A stretch of DNA of 64,000 bases. Origin: Paenibacillus sp. FSL H8-0332. GTDB taxonomy: Bacteria; Bacillota; Bacilli; Paenibacillales; Paenibacillaceae. How positions within the stretch are numbered: the stretch's first letter is position 1; every line of letters starts with the position of its first letter. This document shows positions 7,589 through 15,271 of this stretch, piece after piece. The position numbers and the translations under genes are program-made. The stretch is from contig NZ_CP150145.1 in the NCBI RefSeq assembly GCF_037963835.1, positions 4,154,001-4,218,000 of the forward strand. Reading direction: 5' to 3'. The notes beneath the pieces are model-generated. The model was not told where the DNA came from, did not search any database, and was given only the letters and a program-made list of their open reading frames with translations.

Positions 7589-8512
7589 TCACACTTCACG
7601 TGTCTGTTCAGGATGATACAGAATTCGCTGGTAATCCCAATCCTTCGTATCCATATCGCCCAGGTACATCCGTTCATGCTCCGGCACAAGCTCATATTTG
7701 ATTCGAAGCTGCTCCCGGTAGTAATCACCCGGATTCTCCAGATAAGCGTAATAGGCAGCCCGGCACGCTTCGTGCGCCGTTTGCTCGCCATTTAACTGCT
7801 TGTGGAGGTTGTGCAGCTCTTTGAGCTTCTCTTCCGCATCAGCAGAGTATAGGGATTCGCCTAATGTAACCTCGCCCAAATGCAGAATCTGCACCTTAAC
7901 AGGTGTATCCATTGTCGTGAAGAAGGTCTTATCTGCAAAAAGCGCGTCCAGTTCCTCCAACGTATATTCTGCTTCAGCAGGCAGGTTATAGACCGCTACC
8001 TTTCCGTCCTTGTATATCACAACATCGACCAGGTATACTGCGCCGCTATTCTTCATGAACAGATGGACGCTTTTGCCCTCCGTCGTCTGGTAGAACATTT
8101 CGCTGTTGACATAGAATTCCGTAGAGGAAGGTGAAAGCGCAATCCGGCGCGCTTCACTCTGCTCCTGCTCCCGGTCCGAAATCTCATAGATATTCGTATG
8201 GTCCGGATTCAGCAGACTCACTGTTTCCTGAATATGCTGGTAATAGCTTGCAGCGTTGTAAGTCCACTTCGCCGACTCTACCGTATACGCACCCAGTCCA
8301 TGAATGGACAGCTGCTTCCCGGAGGGGACTGCCGGCGTTAACCAGCCTGAATTTATTTTGCCGGATAAGCCCTTAAGATCTGTAAGCTCCCAGCAGTTGA
8401 CCATGCCGTCTTCGTACACATCTACATTAATATAGAAGTAACTTCCTCCGTTATGGATGATTCCGGGAATGGAAGTCCCTTCCACCGTTTTGGTTCTTCT
8501 AATCGCTCTCAT
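7589..8512 (-). CDS. unknown protein with internal duplication, translationally linked to PTS EIIC
   Basis: A 307-residue soluble protein that I do not recognise. Two similar beta modules are visible: GSYFYINVDVYEDGMVNCWEL (about residues 23-43) and GAVYLVDVVIYKDGKVAVYNL near residues 155-175. Each begins with a segment about a mutable or promoter-like RR/S-S-T-EF lead and each is followed by a helical stretch, suggesting an ancient duplication. The C-terminus is helical and charged. The ATG has a GGGGGAT ribosome site and lies only 16 bases after the EIIC stop, so the gene probably works with or is regulated with that sugar permease. No signal peptide or membrane helix. Confidence 0.72.
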   Translation of the reverse strand: MRAIRRTKTVEGTSIPGIIHNGGSYFYINVDVYEDGMVNCWELTDLKGLSGKINSGWLTPAVPSGKQLSIHGLGAYTVESAKWTYNAASYYQHIQETVSLLNPDHTNIYEISDREQEQSEARRIALSPSSTEFYVNSEMFYQTTEGKSVHLFMKNSGAVYLVDVVIYKDGKVAVYNLPAEAEYTLEELDALFADKTFFTTMDTPVKVQILHLGEVTLGESLYSADAEEKLKELHNLHKQLNGEQTAHEACRAAYYAYLENPGDYYREQLRIKYELVPEHERMYLGDMDTKDWDYQRILYHPEQTREV

Positions 8513-8528
8513 GTGTAATCCCCCTTAG

Positions 8529-9653
8529 CTAGGACTTGGCAAGTGGTTCGACGACTGGCTCCGGTCCAAGTTTCACGCACAACGTGGCAATCAGGGCAAT
8601 CAGGAACCCGGTGGTACATGCGATCAGGAAGCCGCCGAACCCGTCCCCCAGATAAGCAGGCAGCGTAGCCAGCCCCGGAAAAGCAAACGAGATCGCAGAG
8701 GAACCAAACGCTCCAACCATTCCCCCGCCGATAGAGCCAGCAATGCAGACGATGACCATCGGCTTACGCAAAGGCAGATTCACTCCGAACATGGCAGGCT
8801 CGGTGACCCCGAACAAGGCCGATATCGATGCAGACAGGCTTAGGGTACGGAACTGCTTGTCTTTGGCTTTGATGAATACTGCCAGCGCGGCTCCCGCCTG
8901 GGCAAAGGCAGCAGGACCCATCAGCGCGAGGATAGTATCAGAACCGCCTGTGCTGATGTTGTTGATCGCCAGCGGCACCAGACTCCAGTGCAGTCCGAAG
9001 ATCACCATCGGCTGAATGATCGCCCCAAGCACCATACCGGCGCCGACTGAACTGAGATTATACACTGTACGGTATCCGTCTGCCAGGGCATCCCCGGCCA
9101 GCGCCCCCATCGGTCCGAATACCAGCAGCGTCACCGACGATACCACGACCACTGAGATCAGCGGGGTGAAGAAGCCGCGGATGACTTCCGGCAATATTTT
9201 GACACAGAATCGCTCGACATAGACCAGCAGGCCTACCGCCAGGATGATGGGAATAGCGCTTGCAGGATAATTCACCGGCTTGATGCTCATGCCCATAAAC
9301 TCAATGATTTCGTTGTTCGCAAATAGTGTAGTCAGACTGGGATATAGCATAACCCCGCCTATAACGACCGCCGTAAAAGGATTGGCCCCGAATTTACGGG
9401 CTGCCGTAAACGCCAGAAGCAGCGGAAGGTAATGGAACAGGCTGTCCGCCATCGCATTCAGCACCGTATAGGTGCCTTCGGTCTTGCTGATGAGCTCCAG
9501 TGCAACCGCACCTGCGAGCAGCCCCTTCATGATTCCTGCCGCACTCAATATATTAACTATGGGAAGAAAAATACCAGAAATGCCGTCAATAATGATATTG
9601 ACCAGACTGCGTTTGGATGGCTTCACGACTGTCTCCTCATTCACTACGTTCAT
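8529..9653 (-). CDS. PTS transporter subunit EIIC (glucoside/sucrose superfamily), no EIIB or EIIA domain
   Basis: A 374-residue polytopic membrane protein of the glucose-glucoside EIIC type, the sugar-translocating part of a phosphotransferase permease. The family motifs are GANPFTAVVIGGVMLYPSL (near residue 85) and GVTEPAMFGVNLPLRKP (near residue 285), the latter holding the substrate-contacting glutamate. Full-length EIIBC proteins carry an N-terminal EIIB domain of about 85 residues with a phospho-cysteine; here the helices start near residue 15, so EIIB and EIIA must come from elsewhere. I choose ATG 9653 (AGGGGGATCCT before it) over the longer frame from 9737. An unknown protein gene follows after 16 bases. 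Confidence 0.85.
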   Translation of the reverse strand: MNVVNEETVVKPSKRSLVNIIIDGISGIFLPIVNILSAAGIMKGLLAGAVALELISKTEGTYTVLNAMADSLFHYLPLLLAFTAARKFGANPFTAVVIGGVMLYPSLTTLFANNEIIEFMGMSIKPVNYPASAIPIILAVGLLVYVERFCVKILPEVIRGFFTPLISVVVVSSVTLLVFGPMGALAGDALADGYRTVYNLSSVGAGMVLGAIIQPMVIFGLHWSLVPLAINNISTGGSDTILALMGPAAFAQAGAALAVFIKAKDKQFRTLSLSASISALFGVTEPAMFGVNLPLRKPMVIVCIAGSIGGGMVGAFGSSAISFAFPGLATLPAYLGDGFGGFLIACTTGFLIALIATLCVKLGPEPVVEPLAKS

Positions 9654-9690
9654 AGGATCCCCCTGCGTTCTTACTCCACTCTTATGTAAA

Positions 9691-9736
9691 TGACCCGTAA
9701 GAGTCACTTTTCGCAAAGTTCTCCTCCTACGGGTCA
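9691..9736. repeat. inverted repeat in the leader of the EIIC gene
   Basis: Perfect 9-base arms TGACCCGTA/TACGGGTCA are separated by 28 bases, 38-83 bases upstream of the EIIC start codon. A GGAGGAG sequence sits next to one arm. It could be an operator or a leader hairpin controlling EIIC expression; it does not look like the antiterminator (RAT) box known for BglG-type regulation. Confidence 0.4.
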
Positions 9737-9765
9737 AGCTCTACACCGGCGTTATTGCCGGTTTT

Positions 9766-11322
9766 CTAGAAGACTTTGGTCGTCCATGATTCGCAGTTCC
9801 AGGTATCGGTCACGATATCGCGGTAAAATTCAGGCTCGTGGGAGATCAGCAGGATACTGCCTTTATACGCTTTGAGCGCACGCTGCAGCTCTTCCTTCGC
9901 ATCTACGTCAAGATGGTTGGTAGGCTCATCGAGTACCAGCAGATTGCTCTCGCGGTTAATCAGCTTGCAGAGACGTACCTTGGCCTTCTCTCCGCCGCTG
10001 AGGACAGCAATTTTACTCTCAATATGCTTGGTGGTCAGGCCGCATTTCGCCAGCGCTGCCCGAATCTCGAATTGGGAGTAGGACGGGAATTCGTTCCAGA
10101 TCTCCTCAATACAGGTGTTGTAATTCGATTCCTTCATTTCCTGCTCGAAATACCCGATCTCAAGCAGATCGCCAAGTCTGGCTGTACCCGAAATCGGCTG
10201 AATCTGGCCGAGGATACTGCGCAGCAGCGTGGTTTTACCGATACCGTTCGCACCGACGAGGGCAATCTTCTGACCCCGTTCCATACTGAGATCCAGCGGA
10301 CGCGACAAGGGGGAATCATACCCGATGACCAGATCTTTGGTCTCAACAACCATTTTGCCGGAGGTCCGCCCCTGCTTGAAGTTGAACTGCGGCTTCGGCT
10401 TCTCCTTGGCAATCTCGATGACTTCCATCTTATCCAGCTTCTTCTGCCGGGACATCGCCATATTGCGGGTTGCTACACTGGCCTTGTTGCGGGCCACGAA
10501 GTCCTTCAGTTCGGAAATCTCCTGCTGCTGGCGCTTGAACGCGGATTCCAGCTGCGACTTCTTCGCTTCGTACACCTGCTGGAAATACTCATAATCGCCG
10601 ACGTAACGCGACAGCGACTGGTTCTCCATATGGTAGATCAGGTTGATCACACTATTCAGGAACGGAATGTCATGCGAGATCAGAATGAAGGCATTCTCAT
10701 AATCGAGCAAATAACGCTTCAGCCAGTTAATATGCTGTTCATCCAGATAGTTCGTAGGCTCATCCAGCAGCAGAATATCCGGCTTCTCCAGCAGCAGCTT
10801 TGCCAGCAAGACCTTGGTCCGCTGACCGCCGCTGAGATCGTTAACATCCTTGTCCAGACCGATGTCGGTCAGACCTAGCCCGCGGGCGGTTTCATCGATT
10901 TTGGCATCGATCATATAGAAATCCTGGCTGGTCAGCATGTCCTGAATCGTTCCGACATCCTCCAGCAGCTGCTCCAGCTCCTCAGGGGTCACATCCCCCA
11001 TCTTGCCGTACATGTCGTTCATCTCTTGTTCCATATCGAACAGATATTGGAAGGCCCCGCGCAGCACATCCCGGATAGATTGCCCTTGCTGAAGCACTGC
11101 ATGCTGATCCAGATAACCGGCGCGCATCCGCTTCGCCCACTCCACCTTGCCTTCGTCCGGCTGCAGCTTACCGGTAATGATGTTCATGAAGGTCGATTTC
11201 CCCTCACCATTGGCGCCGATCAGGCCGATATGCTCGCCCTTCAGCAGACGGAAGGAGACATCCGTGAAGATGGCCCGGTCGCCGAAGCCGTGACTAAGCT
11301 TTTCTACATTTAATATGCTCAT
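9766..11322 (-). CDS. ABC-F family ATPase (ribosome-associated translation factor type)
   Basis: A 518-residue protein with two ABC nucleotide-binding domains and no membrane segment, the ABC-F layout. Walker A motifs are GANGEGKST (about 36-44) and GANGIGKTT (about 355); signatures are LSGGQRTK and LSGGEKAK; Walker B motifs are ILLLDEPTNYLD and LLVLDEPTNHLD. The linker between the domains is long, helical and basic (residues about 240-300), the part that reaches into the ribosomal E site. ABC-F proteins rescue stalled ribosomes or give antibiotic target protection. The missing C-terminal extension argues for a housekeeping subfamily, but that is not certain. ATG preceded by AAAGGTG; a TATAAT-like -10 lies about 50 bases upstream. 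Confidence 0.9.
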   Translation of the reverse strand: MSILNVEKLSHGFGDRAIFTDVSFRLLKGEHIGLIGANGEGKSTFMNIITGKLQPDEGKVEWAKRMRAGYLDQHAVLQQGQSIRDVLRGAFQYLFDMEQEMNDMYGKMGDVTPEELEQLLEDVGTIQDMLTSQDFYMIDAKIDETARGLGLTDIGLDKDVNDLSGGQRTKVLLAKLLLEKPDILLLDEPTNYLDEQHINWLKRYLLDYENAFILISHDIPFLNSVINLIYHMENQSLSRYVGDYEYFQQVYEAKKSQLESAFKRQQQEISELKDFVARNKASVATRNMAMSRQKKLDKMEVIEIAKEKPKPQFNFKQGRTSGKMVVETKDLVIGYDSPLSRPLDLSMERGQKIALVGANGIGKTTLLRSILGQIQPISGTARLGDLLEIGYFEQEMKESNYNTCIEEIWNEFPSYSQFEIRAALAKCGLTTKHIESKIAVLSGGEKAKVRLCKLINRESNLLVLDEPTNHLDVDAKEELQRALKAYKGSILLISHEPEFYRDIVTDTWNCESWTTKVF

Positions 11323-11412
11323 GAAGTTACACCTTTTCCTTTATTCTATATTCTCGTCATATTATAAAGGCTAACGCGCCACAACTCCAGAAGGTTTCTG
11401 AAAAAAGTGCCT

Positions 11413-11802
11413 TCATTTACTCTTTCTCCTCATGTCCAGGTCATTTGGCGGAAAATCGTGTACCTCCGGTCCCTTTATATGCTTATACTCTACAAGCTCA
11501 ACTTGCGAAGGTGAGATTCTATAAGTGAACAAATCCTCTCCCACACTGATATGCGGTCCCACTGTAGGGAAGGCTCTCAGTGTAATCTGAAAGTCAAAGC
11601 CACGGAAGCCGTTCAGCCGATCATTCATATAGGGCAGCAATTGCAGCACAAGCATGTCTTGCAGCTGTAGCTCCCTGGAGTCAGTTTGCGGATTCTGTAA
11701 CTGTGATGGCGGTTCTGCTGCGGTACATGGAGCCGTTGCAAGCCCGTTGATAATAAGCGCGATAATTAGCAGCGTAGTCATAACTTGAAGTTTTCTTTTC
11801 AC
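11413..11802 (-). CDS. secreted DUF3888-domain protein
   Basis: A 129-residue exported protein. I take the start as GTG 11802 because GGGGAG lies six bases upstream; a longer frame to 11871 has no such site. A signal peptide (KRKLQVMTTLLIIALIING, cleavage after ACTAA near residue 28) is followed by the DUF3888 core DSRELQLQDMLVLQLLPYMN and a beta region. DUF3888 proteins are short, secreted or envelope proteins of Bacillales with no known role. No operon partner. Confidence 0.78.
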   Translation of the reverse strand: MKRKLQVMTTLLIIALIINGLATAPCTAAEPPSQLQNPQTDSRELQLQDMLVLQLLPYMNDRLNGFRGFDFQITLRAFPTVGPHISVGEDLFTYRISPSQVELVEYKHIKGPEVHDFPPNDLDMRRKSK

Positions 11803-11967
11803 CAGATTCTCCCCTTGGTCAATAGGTATAGTATTAATTTGCCTAAAGGGGGAGGAAGTATGTGATAGCATATATTATATTGATTAGAGGGTATGCAAAT
11901 AATCTAGTTGATATCAAAAAAGTGGCAATGAATAACGGGAGAGTAACCCAAGTTAGGGGAGGTAAGG

Positions 11968-12372
11968 ATGGTAGAAATAAAGGGAATAGGAATAAGCTCA
12001 GTTAAATACGCACTCCTGAATTTCATTCTGGTTATAACAAACATATTATTATATGCTTCAGGACCAGATGGCGGAGGAACCGGGGACCGGGAGGAAGGGC
12101 TGATGTTCTATCAGATGTACTTGATCTACCTGCTTGCGGGATTTGTCATCTATGGAGTATGGTCCGTTACAGCAGGTAGAAATGAGAAAAAGACAAGAGG
12201 TCTAACTGCTATTCCTGTGTTAATATCCTCCGTTTGTATCACCAGTGTATTAATTTATGCTAACAGAATGTACAAGAATCTGTATGATGGTGCTCTCTTA
12301 AATGATGCAGGGTCGAAGGTCTTGGCCCTCTACGCCGACTTTTCCCTGTACCTGGTATACTTTTGCTGTTAG
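11968..12372 (+). pseudogene. N-terminal part of a multi-pass membrane protein, cut by an IS3 element
   Basis: This 134-residue frame begins with a normal ATG behind GGGGAGG and encodes three complete hydrophobic helices (about residues 13-30, 49-66 and 78-96) and the start of a fourth (DFSLYLVYF). It stops at a TAG ten bases before the left end of the IS element. Just beyond the right end (13629-13754) a frame resumes with helix-forming sequence that would complete the fourth helix and add a fifth. The simplest reading is one membrane protein of about 175 residues broken by the insertion. I recognise no family. Confidence 0.65.
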
Positions 12373-12381
12373 TGTTAACCG

Positions 12382-12404
12382 TGGACACCCGTTAAGAGAA
12401 TAGA
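12382..12404 (+). repeat. left terminal inverted repeat of the IS3 element
   Basis: Begins TGGACACCCGTTAAGAGAAT. Matches the reverse complement of the right end at 18 of 23 positions. Confidence 0.85.
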
Positions 12405-12433
12405 GATAATAAGTTTAACGAGGAGGTGTCCCC

Positions 12434-12730
12434 ATGAGTGGAACACGGAGAAGCTACAATGAAGAATACAAAAGACAGACCGTCAAGTACATCCAGGAGC
12501 AGACGAAAACGGTGGCGGAACTGGCCCTGGAACTGGATGTCCCCGCCAAAACGTTGCATAAATGGCTAGGACAGTACCGGCAGTTTGAGAATGAGCCCAT
12601 CGTTACTCCAGACAAATACAGAGAGCTGGAACGTCAACTGAAGGAGCCGGAGCAACAACTCGCAGAGCTGACAGAGGAGATGGCAATCCTAAAAAAAGCC
12701 GTGCACATCTTCAGCAATCCAAAGAACTGA
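12434..12730 (+). CDS. IS3-family transposase OrfA (HTH protein)
   Basis: A 98-residue protein: an N-terminal helix-turn-helix of the IS3/IS911 OrfA type (YNEEYKRQTVKYIQEQ, then VPAKTLHKWLGQYR) and a C-terminal leucine-rich coiled coil (about residues 60-90) that mediates multimer formation. It binds the terminal repeats and is the N-terminal half of the OrfAB fusion transposase. GAGGAGG lies seven bases before the ATG. The coiled coil is where frameshifting into orfB occurs. No lesions seen. Confidence 0.92.
   Translation: MSGTRRSYNEEYKRQTVKYIQEQTKTVAELALELDVPAKTLHKWLGQYRQFENEPIVTPDKYRELERQLKEPEQQLAELTEEMAILKKAVHIFSNPKN
12691..12697 (+). promoter_or_regulatory. A7 slippery site for programmed -1 frameshifting
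   Basis: Seven adenines read as CTA AAA AAA GCC in the orfA frame. A -1 slip on the tandem lysine codons continues as AGC CGT GCA in the orfB frame, which is open from here to 13599. Position and sequence match the IS3-family recoding site. Confidence 0.8.
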
Positions 12731-13599
12731 GATTTCAGTTTATTGAAGATCATCGCTCCGAGTTCCGCGTGGAGAAGATGTGCAATGTCTTTCAGGTGTC
12801 CCGGAGCGGGTACTACAAATGGAGAACAGCAAAGCCCAGCCCTCAAGCCAGCCGCAAAGCCTTGTTGCTGAAGCGGATTGCCTATCATTTTCATGACTCT
12901 AAGGGTCGCTATGGCAGCCCCAAAATCAAGGTTCTCCTAGAGCGTGAAGGGCACCAGGTCAGTGAACGCACTGTAGGCAAGTATATGAAAGAACGGGGTC
13001 TGCGCTCTTGTGTCGCAAAGAGATTTCGCGTATGCACCACCGACTCCAACCATCCGTTACCCATTGCCCCCAACCTGTTAAACCAGCAATTTCACACGGA
13101 AAAGCCGAACCAGACGTGGGTGGCGGATATCACCTACATTCCCTGCCGGGAAGGACGAATGTACTTGGCGAGTGTGCTGGACCTGTGTACCCGGGAGATT
13201 GTCGGCTGGCGGCTTAGCGACCGGATGACCACTGACCTCGTACAAGGCGCTCTGGACGCTGCCTACAAGGCCAAACGCCCCGGGAAGGGCTTAATTCACC
13301 ATTCGGATCGAGGCTCCCAGTACGCCTCTGAAGACTACCGGGAACGCCTAAAGACGTACCAGATGACCGCAAGCATGAGCCGCAAAGGGAACTGTTATGA
13401 TAACGCCTGTATCGAATCTTTTCACAGCCTCTTAAAAAAAGAGTTGGTGTACTGGAATCGATTTAAAACGAAGCAACAGGCGTATGATGCCATTTTCCAG
13501 TACATTGAATTTTTCTACAACCGCAAACGAATCCATGGGGCGCTCGGTTACGTTTCTCCGGTTCAGTTTGCAGCCACATTTAAGCGAAAAACGATGTAG
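12697..13599 (+). CDS. IS3-family transposase OrfB (DDE integrase domain), made by -1 frameshift
   Basis: About 300 residues in the -1 frame relative to orfA, entered at the A7 run; an internal ATG at 12778 could give a shorter product. The N-terminal region holds the HTH_21-like segment (YYKWRTAKPSPQASRKALLL). The rve/DDE core shows the first Asp in WVADITYIP, the second in HHSDRGSQYAS and the Glu in NCYDNACIESFHSLLKKE, followed by the YNRKRIHGALGYVSP signature typical of IS3-family OrfB. With OrfA it forms the OrfAB transposase that makes circular intermediates. All key residues are present. Confidence 0.92.
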   Translation, partial: SRAHLQQSKELRFQFIEDHRSEFRVEKMCNVFQVSRSGYYKWRTAKPSPQASRKALLLKRIAYHFHDSKGRYGSPKIKVLLEREGHQVSERTVGKYMKERGLRSCVAKRFRVCTTDSNHPLPIAPNLLNQQFHTEKPNQTWVADITYIPCREGRMYLASVLDLCTREIVGWRLSDRMTTDLVQGALDAAYKAKRPGKGLIHHSDRGSQYASEDYRERLKTYQMTASMSRKGNCYDNACIESFHSLLKKELVYWNRFKTKQQAYDAIFQYIEFFYNRKRIHGALGYVSPVQFAATFKRKTM

Positions 13600-13605
13600 T
13601 TGCTG

Positions 13606-13628
13606 TCTACTTTCTTGACAGGAGTCCA
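13606..13628 (-). repeat. right terminal inverted repeat of the IS3 element
   Basis: On the minus strand it begins TGGACTCCTGTCAAGAAAGT, matching the left end with five mismatches. The element ends at 13628 (GTCCA). Confidence 0.85.
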
Positions 13629-13754
13629 TTTCTTCTGCTGTTCGCTGTTTGCATCAGTATGCTTGGAATTGTTAAGCGGAACAAATTCTCTATATTGGGG
13701 CTGTTGCTGAATCTATCGCTGCTAATACTCTTAAACCTAATACAATTTGTATAA
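13629..13754 (+). pseudogene. C-terminal part of the IS-interrupted membrane protein
   Basis: A frame starting exactly at the IS boundary and ending at TAA 13752 encodes 41 residues that are almost wholly hydrophobic: FLLLFAVCISMLGIVKR, then NKFSILGLLLNLSLLILLNL. This is what the truncated fourth helix of the upstream piece (11968-12372) lacks, plus a fifth helix. Twenty-odd bases next to the IS left end do not fit the joined frame, so there has been a small rearrangement or frameshift as well as insertion. Confidence 0.6.
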
Positions 13755-13834
13755 AACAATACTCTCCATTCTCGTGGAAATCATGGCATGCTACGATGAA
13801 GCTGTGCTGATCTAGAGTCATGGAGGTGTACAAA

Positions 13835-14371
13835 GTGTATATTGAACAAGGAAACTTGGTTATCCGGGATGCAACTGTGGCCGATGCAGAGCTGTTATGC
13901 AGCTGGTGGAACGATGGAGCAGTCATGGCGCATGCCGGATTTCCTAAGGGCTTAGGAATCACTGAACAAGAGGTGTTAACCCAATTGCAGACCGGGACAG
14001 ACTCTGAACGGAAAGGACGTCTGATTCTGGAAATCGATGGTACTCCTGCTGGAGAAATGAGCTACAGTGCGGTTTCTGAACATGTGGCGGAGATTGGTAT
14101 CAAAATCTGTGATTTCAACCAACAAAACAAAGCGGCAGGCACACGATGCTTAGGAATGCTGATCCGTTATTTGTTTGAAGCACAGGGGTTTCACAAGATC
14201 ATACTGGATACGAATCTTAAGAACACCAGAGCACAGCATGTGTATGAGAAAGTCGGCTTCCGGAAAATAGCAGTGCCAAAGAATGCCTGGACAGTTCAGC
14301 ATGGTGAATTACAGACTTTTATTGACTATGAGCTATCCCTTGCAGAATGGATTCAAGGTTCCTTACCGTGA
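13835..14371 (+). CDS. GNAT-family N-acetyltransferase
   Basis: A 178-residue acetyltransferase of the RimJ/RimL-like branch. After the opening strand (GNLVIRDATVADAELLCSWW) come the acceptor region and the acetyl-CoA region (EIGIKICDFNQQNKAAGTRC with the pyrophosphate loop near NKAAGTRCL), then LDTNLKNTRAQHVYEKVGF, the standard GNAT C-terminal motif. The start is likely GTG 13835, eight bases after GGAGG; ATG 13820 overlaps that site. The acceptor (protein N-terminus, amino acid or drug) is unknown. It lies directly downstream of the IS element and may be read from element-derived promoters. Confidence 0.82.
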   Translation: MYIEQGNLVIRDATVADAELLCSWWNDGAVMAHAGFPKGLGITEQEVLTQLQTGTDSERKGRLILEIDGTPAGEMSYSAVSEHVAEIGIKICDFNQQNKAAGTRCLGMLIRYLFEAQGFHKIILDTNLKNTRAQHVYEKVGFRKIAVPKNAWTVQHGELQTFIDYELSLAEWIQGSLP

Positions 14372-14402
14372 TTGGTCACATTGTATTCGGTTTTTCGCAT
14401 AC

Positions 14403-14442
14403 AAAAAAACGCCAACCGATGCATCCCTGCATTCGTTGACGT
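14403..14442 (-). terminator. intrinsic terminator of the DrrAB-type exporter operon
   Basis: On the minus strand, an imperfect stem of about 15 pairs (ACGTCAACGAATGCA pairing with TGCATCGGTTGGCGT) is followed by seven Ts. It lies 16 bases after the permease stop. Confidence 0.82.
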
Positions 14443-14457
14443 CTTAGTGAACCAGAT

Positions 14458-15270
14458 TTACGTCCGCCGCATATACGCACGCACGGTAATTGGAGCGAAG
14501 ACCGCCACAATCACAGCGGCTCCGATCAGGGAGTAGACCAGATCACTGCCTACCGTTCCATGGTTGACCAGTTCACGGACAGCAGTGACCAGATGCGAGA
14601 TCGGATTGTTATTCACGAACCACTGAAGCCATTTCGGCATCGTATCAACCGGCACGAAGGCATTCGAGAGGAAGGTTAGCGGGAATAACACGATCATTGA
14701 AATCCCCTGTACACTGGAAGCCGTGCGGGCGATCACACCGAAAAAGGCAAAGATCCAGCTGATGGCCCAGGAGCATCCGATGACCAGAACCGCTGCCAGG
14801 GCTACCCCTCCGATGCCGCCTTCCGGCCGCAAGCCCATGATGTAACCCATTACGAAGGTGAGTACTGTAGCAATCGTGTAGCGTATCGTATCTGCTAACA
14901 ATGCTCCTGCGAGAGGGGCAATCCGGGCAATCGGCAGCGATTTGAAGCGGTCGAACACCCCTTTCTCCATATCCTCCCGCAGCTGAACACCGGTGACGAC
15001 AGAGGTCGTGATTACGGTCTGCACCAAGATTCCCGGAATGATTACCGGCAGATAACTTGCCACATCACCGGCAATCGCCCCGCCGAAAATATAAGTGAAC
15101 ATCAAGGTGAAAATAATCGGCTGAAACGTGACGTCAAACAATTGCTCCGGTGTACGCCGGATCTTGAGCAGTCCTCTGTAGGCCATCGTAAAGGAATTAC
15201 GTACCACTTGGCCGAAGCTGGTATGGTTTTTTAATTTACGGTCTACACCCGGCTTAATTAAAGTACTCAT
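14458..15270 (-). CDS. ABC-2 type transporter permease (DrrB-like)
   Basis: A 270-residue integral membrane protein with six predicted helices, the membrane half of a drug or lipid exporter. The ABC-2 signature is visible from TPEQLFDVTFQPIIFTLMFT through GVQLREDMEKGVFDRFKSLP to GISMIVLFPLTFLSNAFVP, the last being highly characteristic of DrrB. The start is ATG 15270, with GGAGGGG 8 bases upstream, one base after the stop of the ATPase gene; the longer frame to 15333 is not used. The pair forms a complete exporter. A terminator follows. Confidence 0.88.
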   Translation of the reverse strand: MSTLIKPGVDRKLKNHTSFGQVVRNSFTMAYRGLLKIRRTPEQLFDVTFQPIIFTLMFTYIFGGAIAGDVASYLPVIIPGILVQTVITTSVVTGVQLREDMEKGVFDRFKSLPIARIAPLAGALLADTIRYTIATVLTFVMGYIMGLRPEGGIGGVALAAVLVIGCSWAISWIFAFFGVIARTASSVQGISMIVLFPLTFLSNAFVPVDTMPKWLQWFVNNNPISHLVTAVRELVNHGTVGSDLVYSLIGAAVIVAVFAPITVRAYMRRT

Positions 15271-15271
15271 G

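Larger units (their letters stand above)
12382..13628 (+). mobile_element. IS3-family insertion sequence (IS150-like group), about 1,247 bp
   Basis: Ends are defined by imperfect terminal inverted repeats beginning TGGAC and ending GTCCA. Inside are orfA and orfB in the -1 relative frames, with an A7 slippery run in the overlap zone, the standard IS3 plan for making an OrfAB transposase. Both frames are open and the DDE residues are present, so the copy looks intact. No 3-5 base target duplication is visible (…TTAACCG before the left end, TTTCTTC after the right end). The element separates two parts of a membrane-protein gene. Confidence 0.92.

Noticed and set aside
9838..10878. 346-codon plus-strand frame opposite the ABC-F gene
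   Set aside because: The minus-strand ABC-F protein has all motifs over its full length; the opposite frame is a shadow due to codon bias.
12634..12894. Minus-strand frame inside the IS element
   Set aside because: Antisense of orfA/orfB; known IS3 elements have no gene there.
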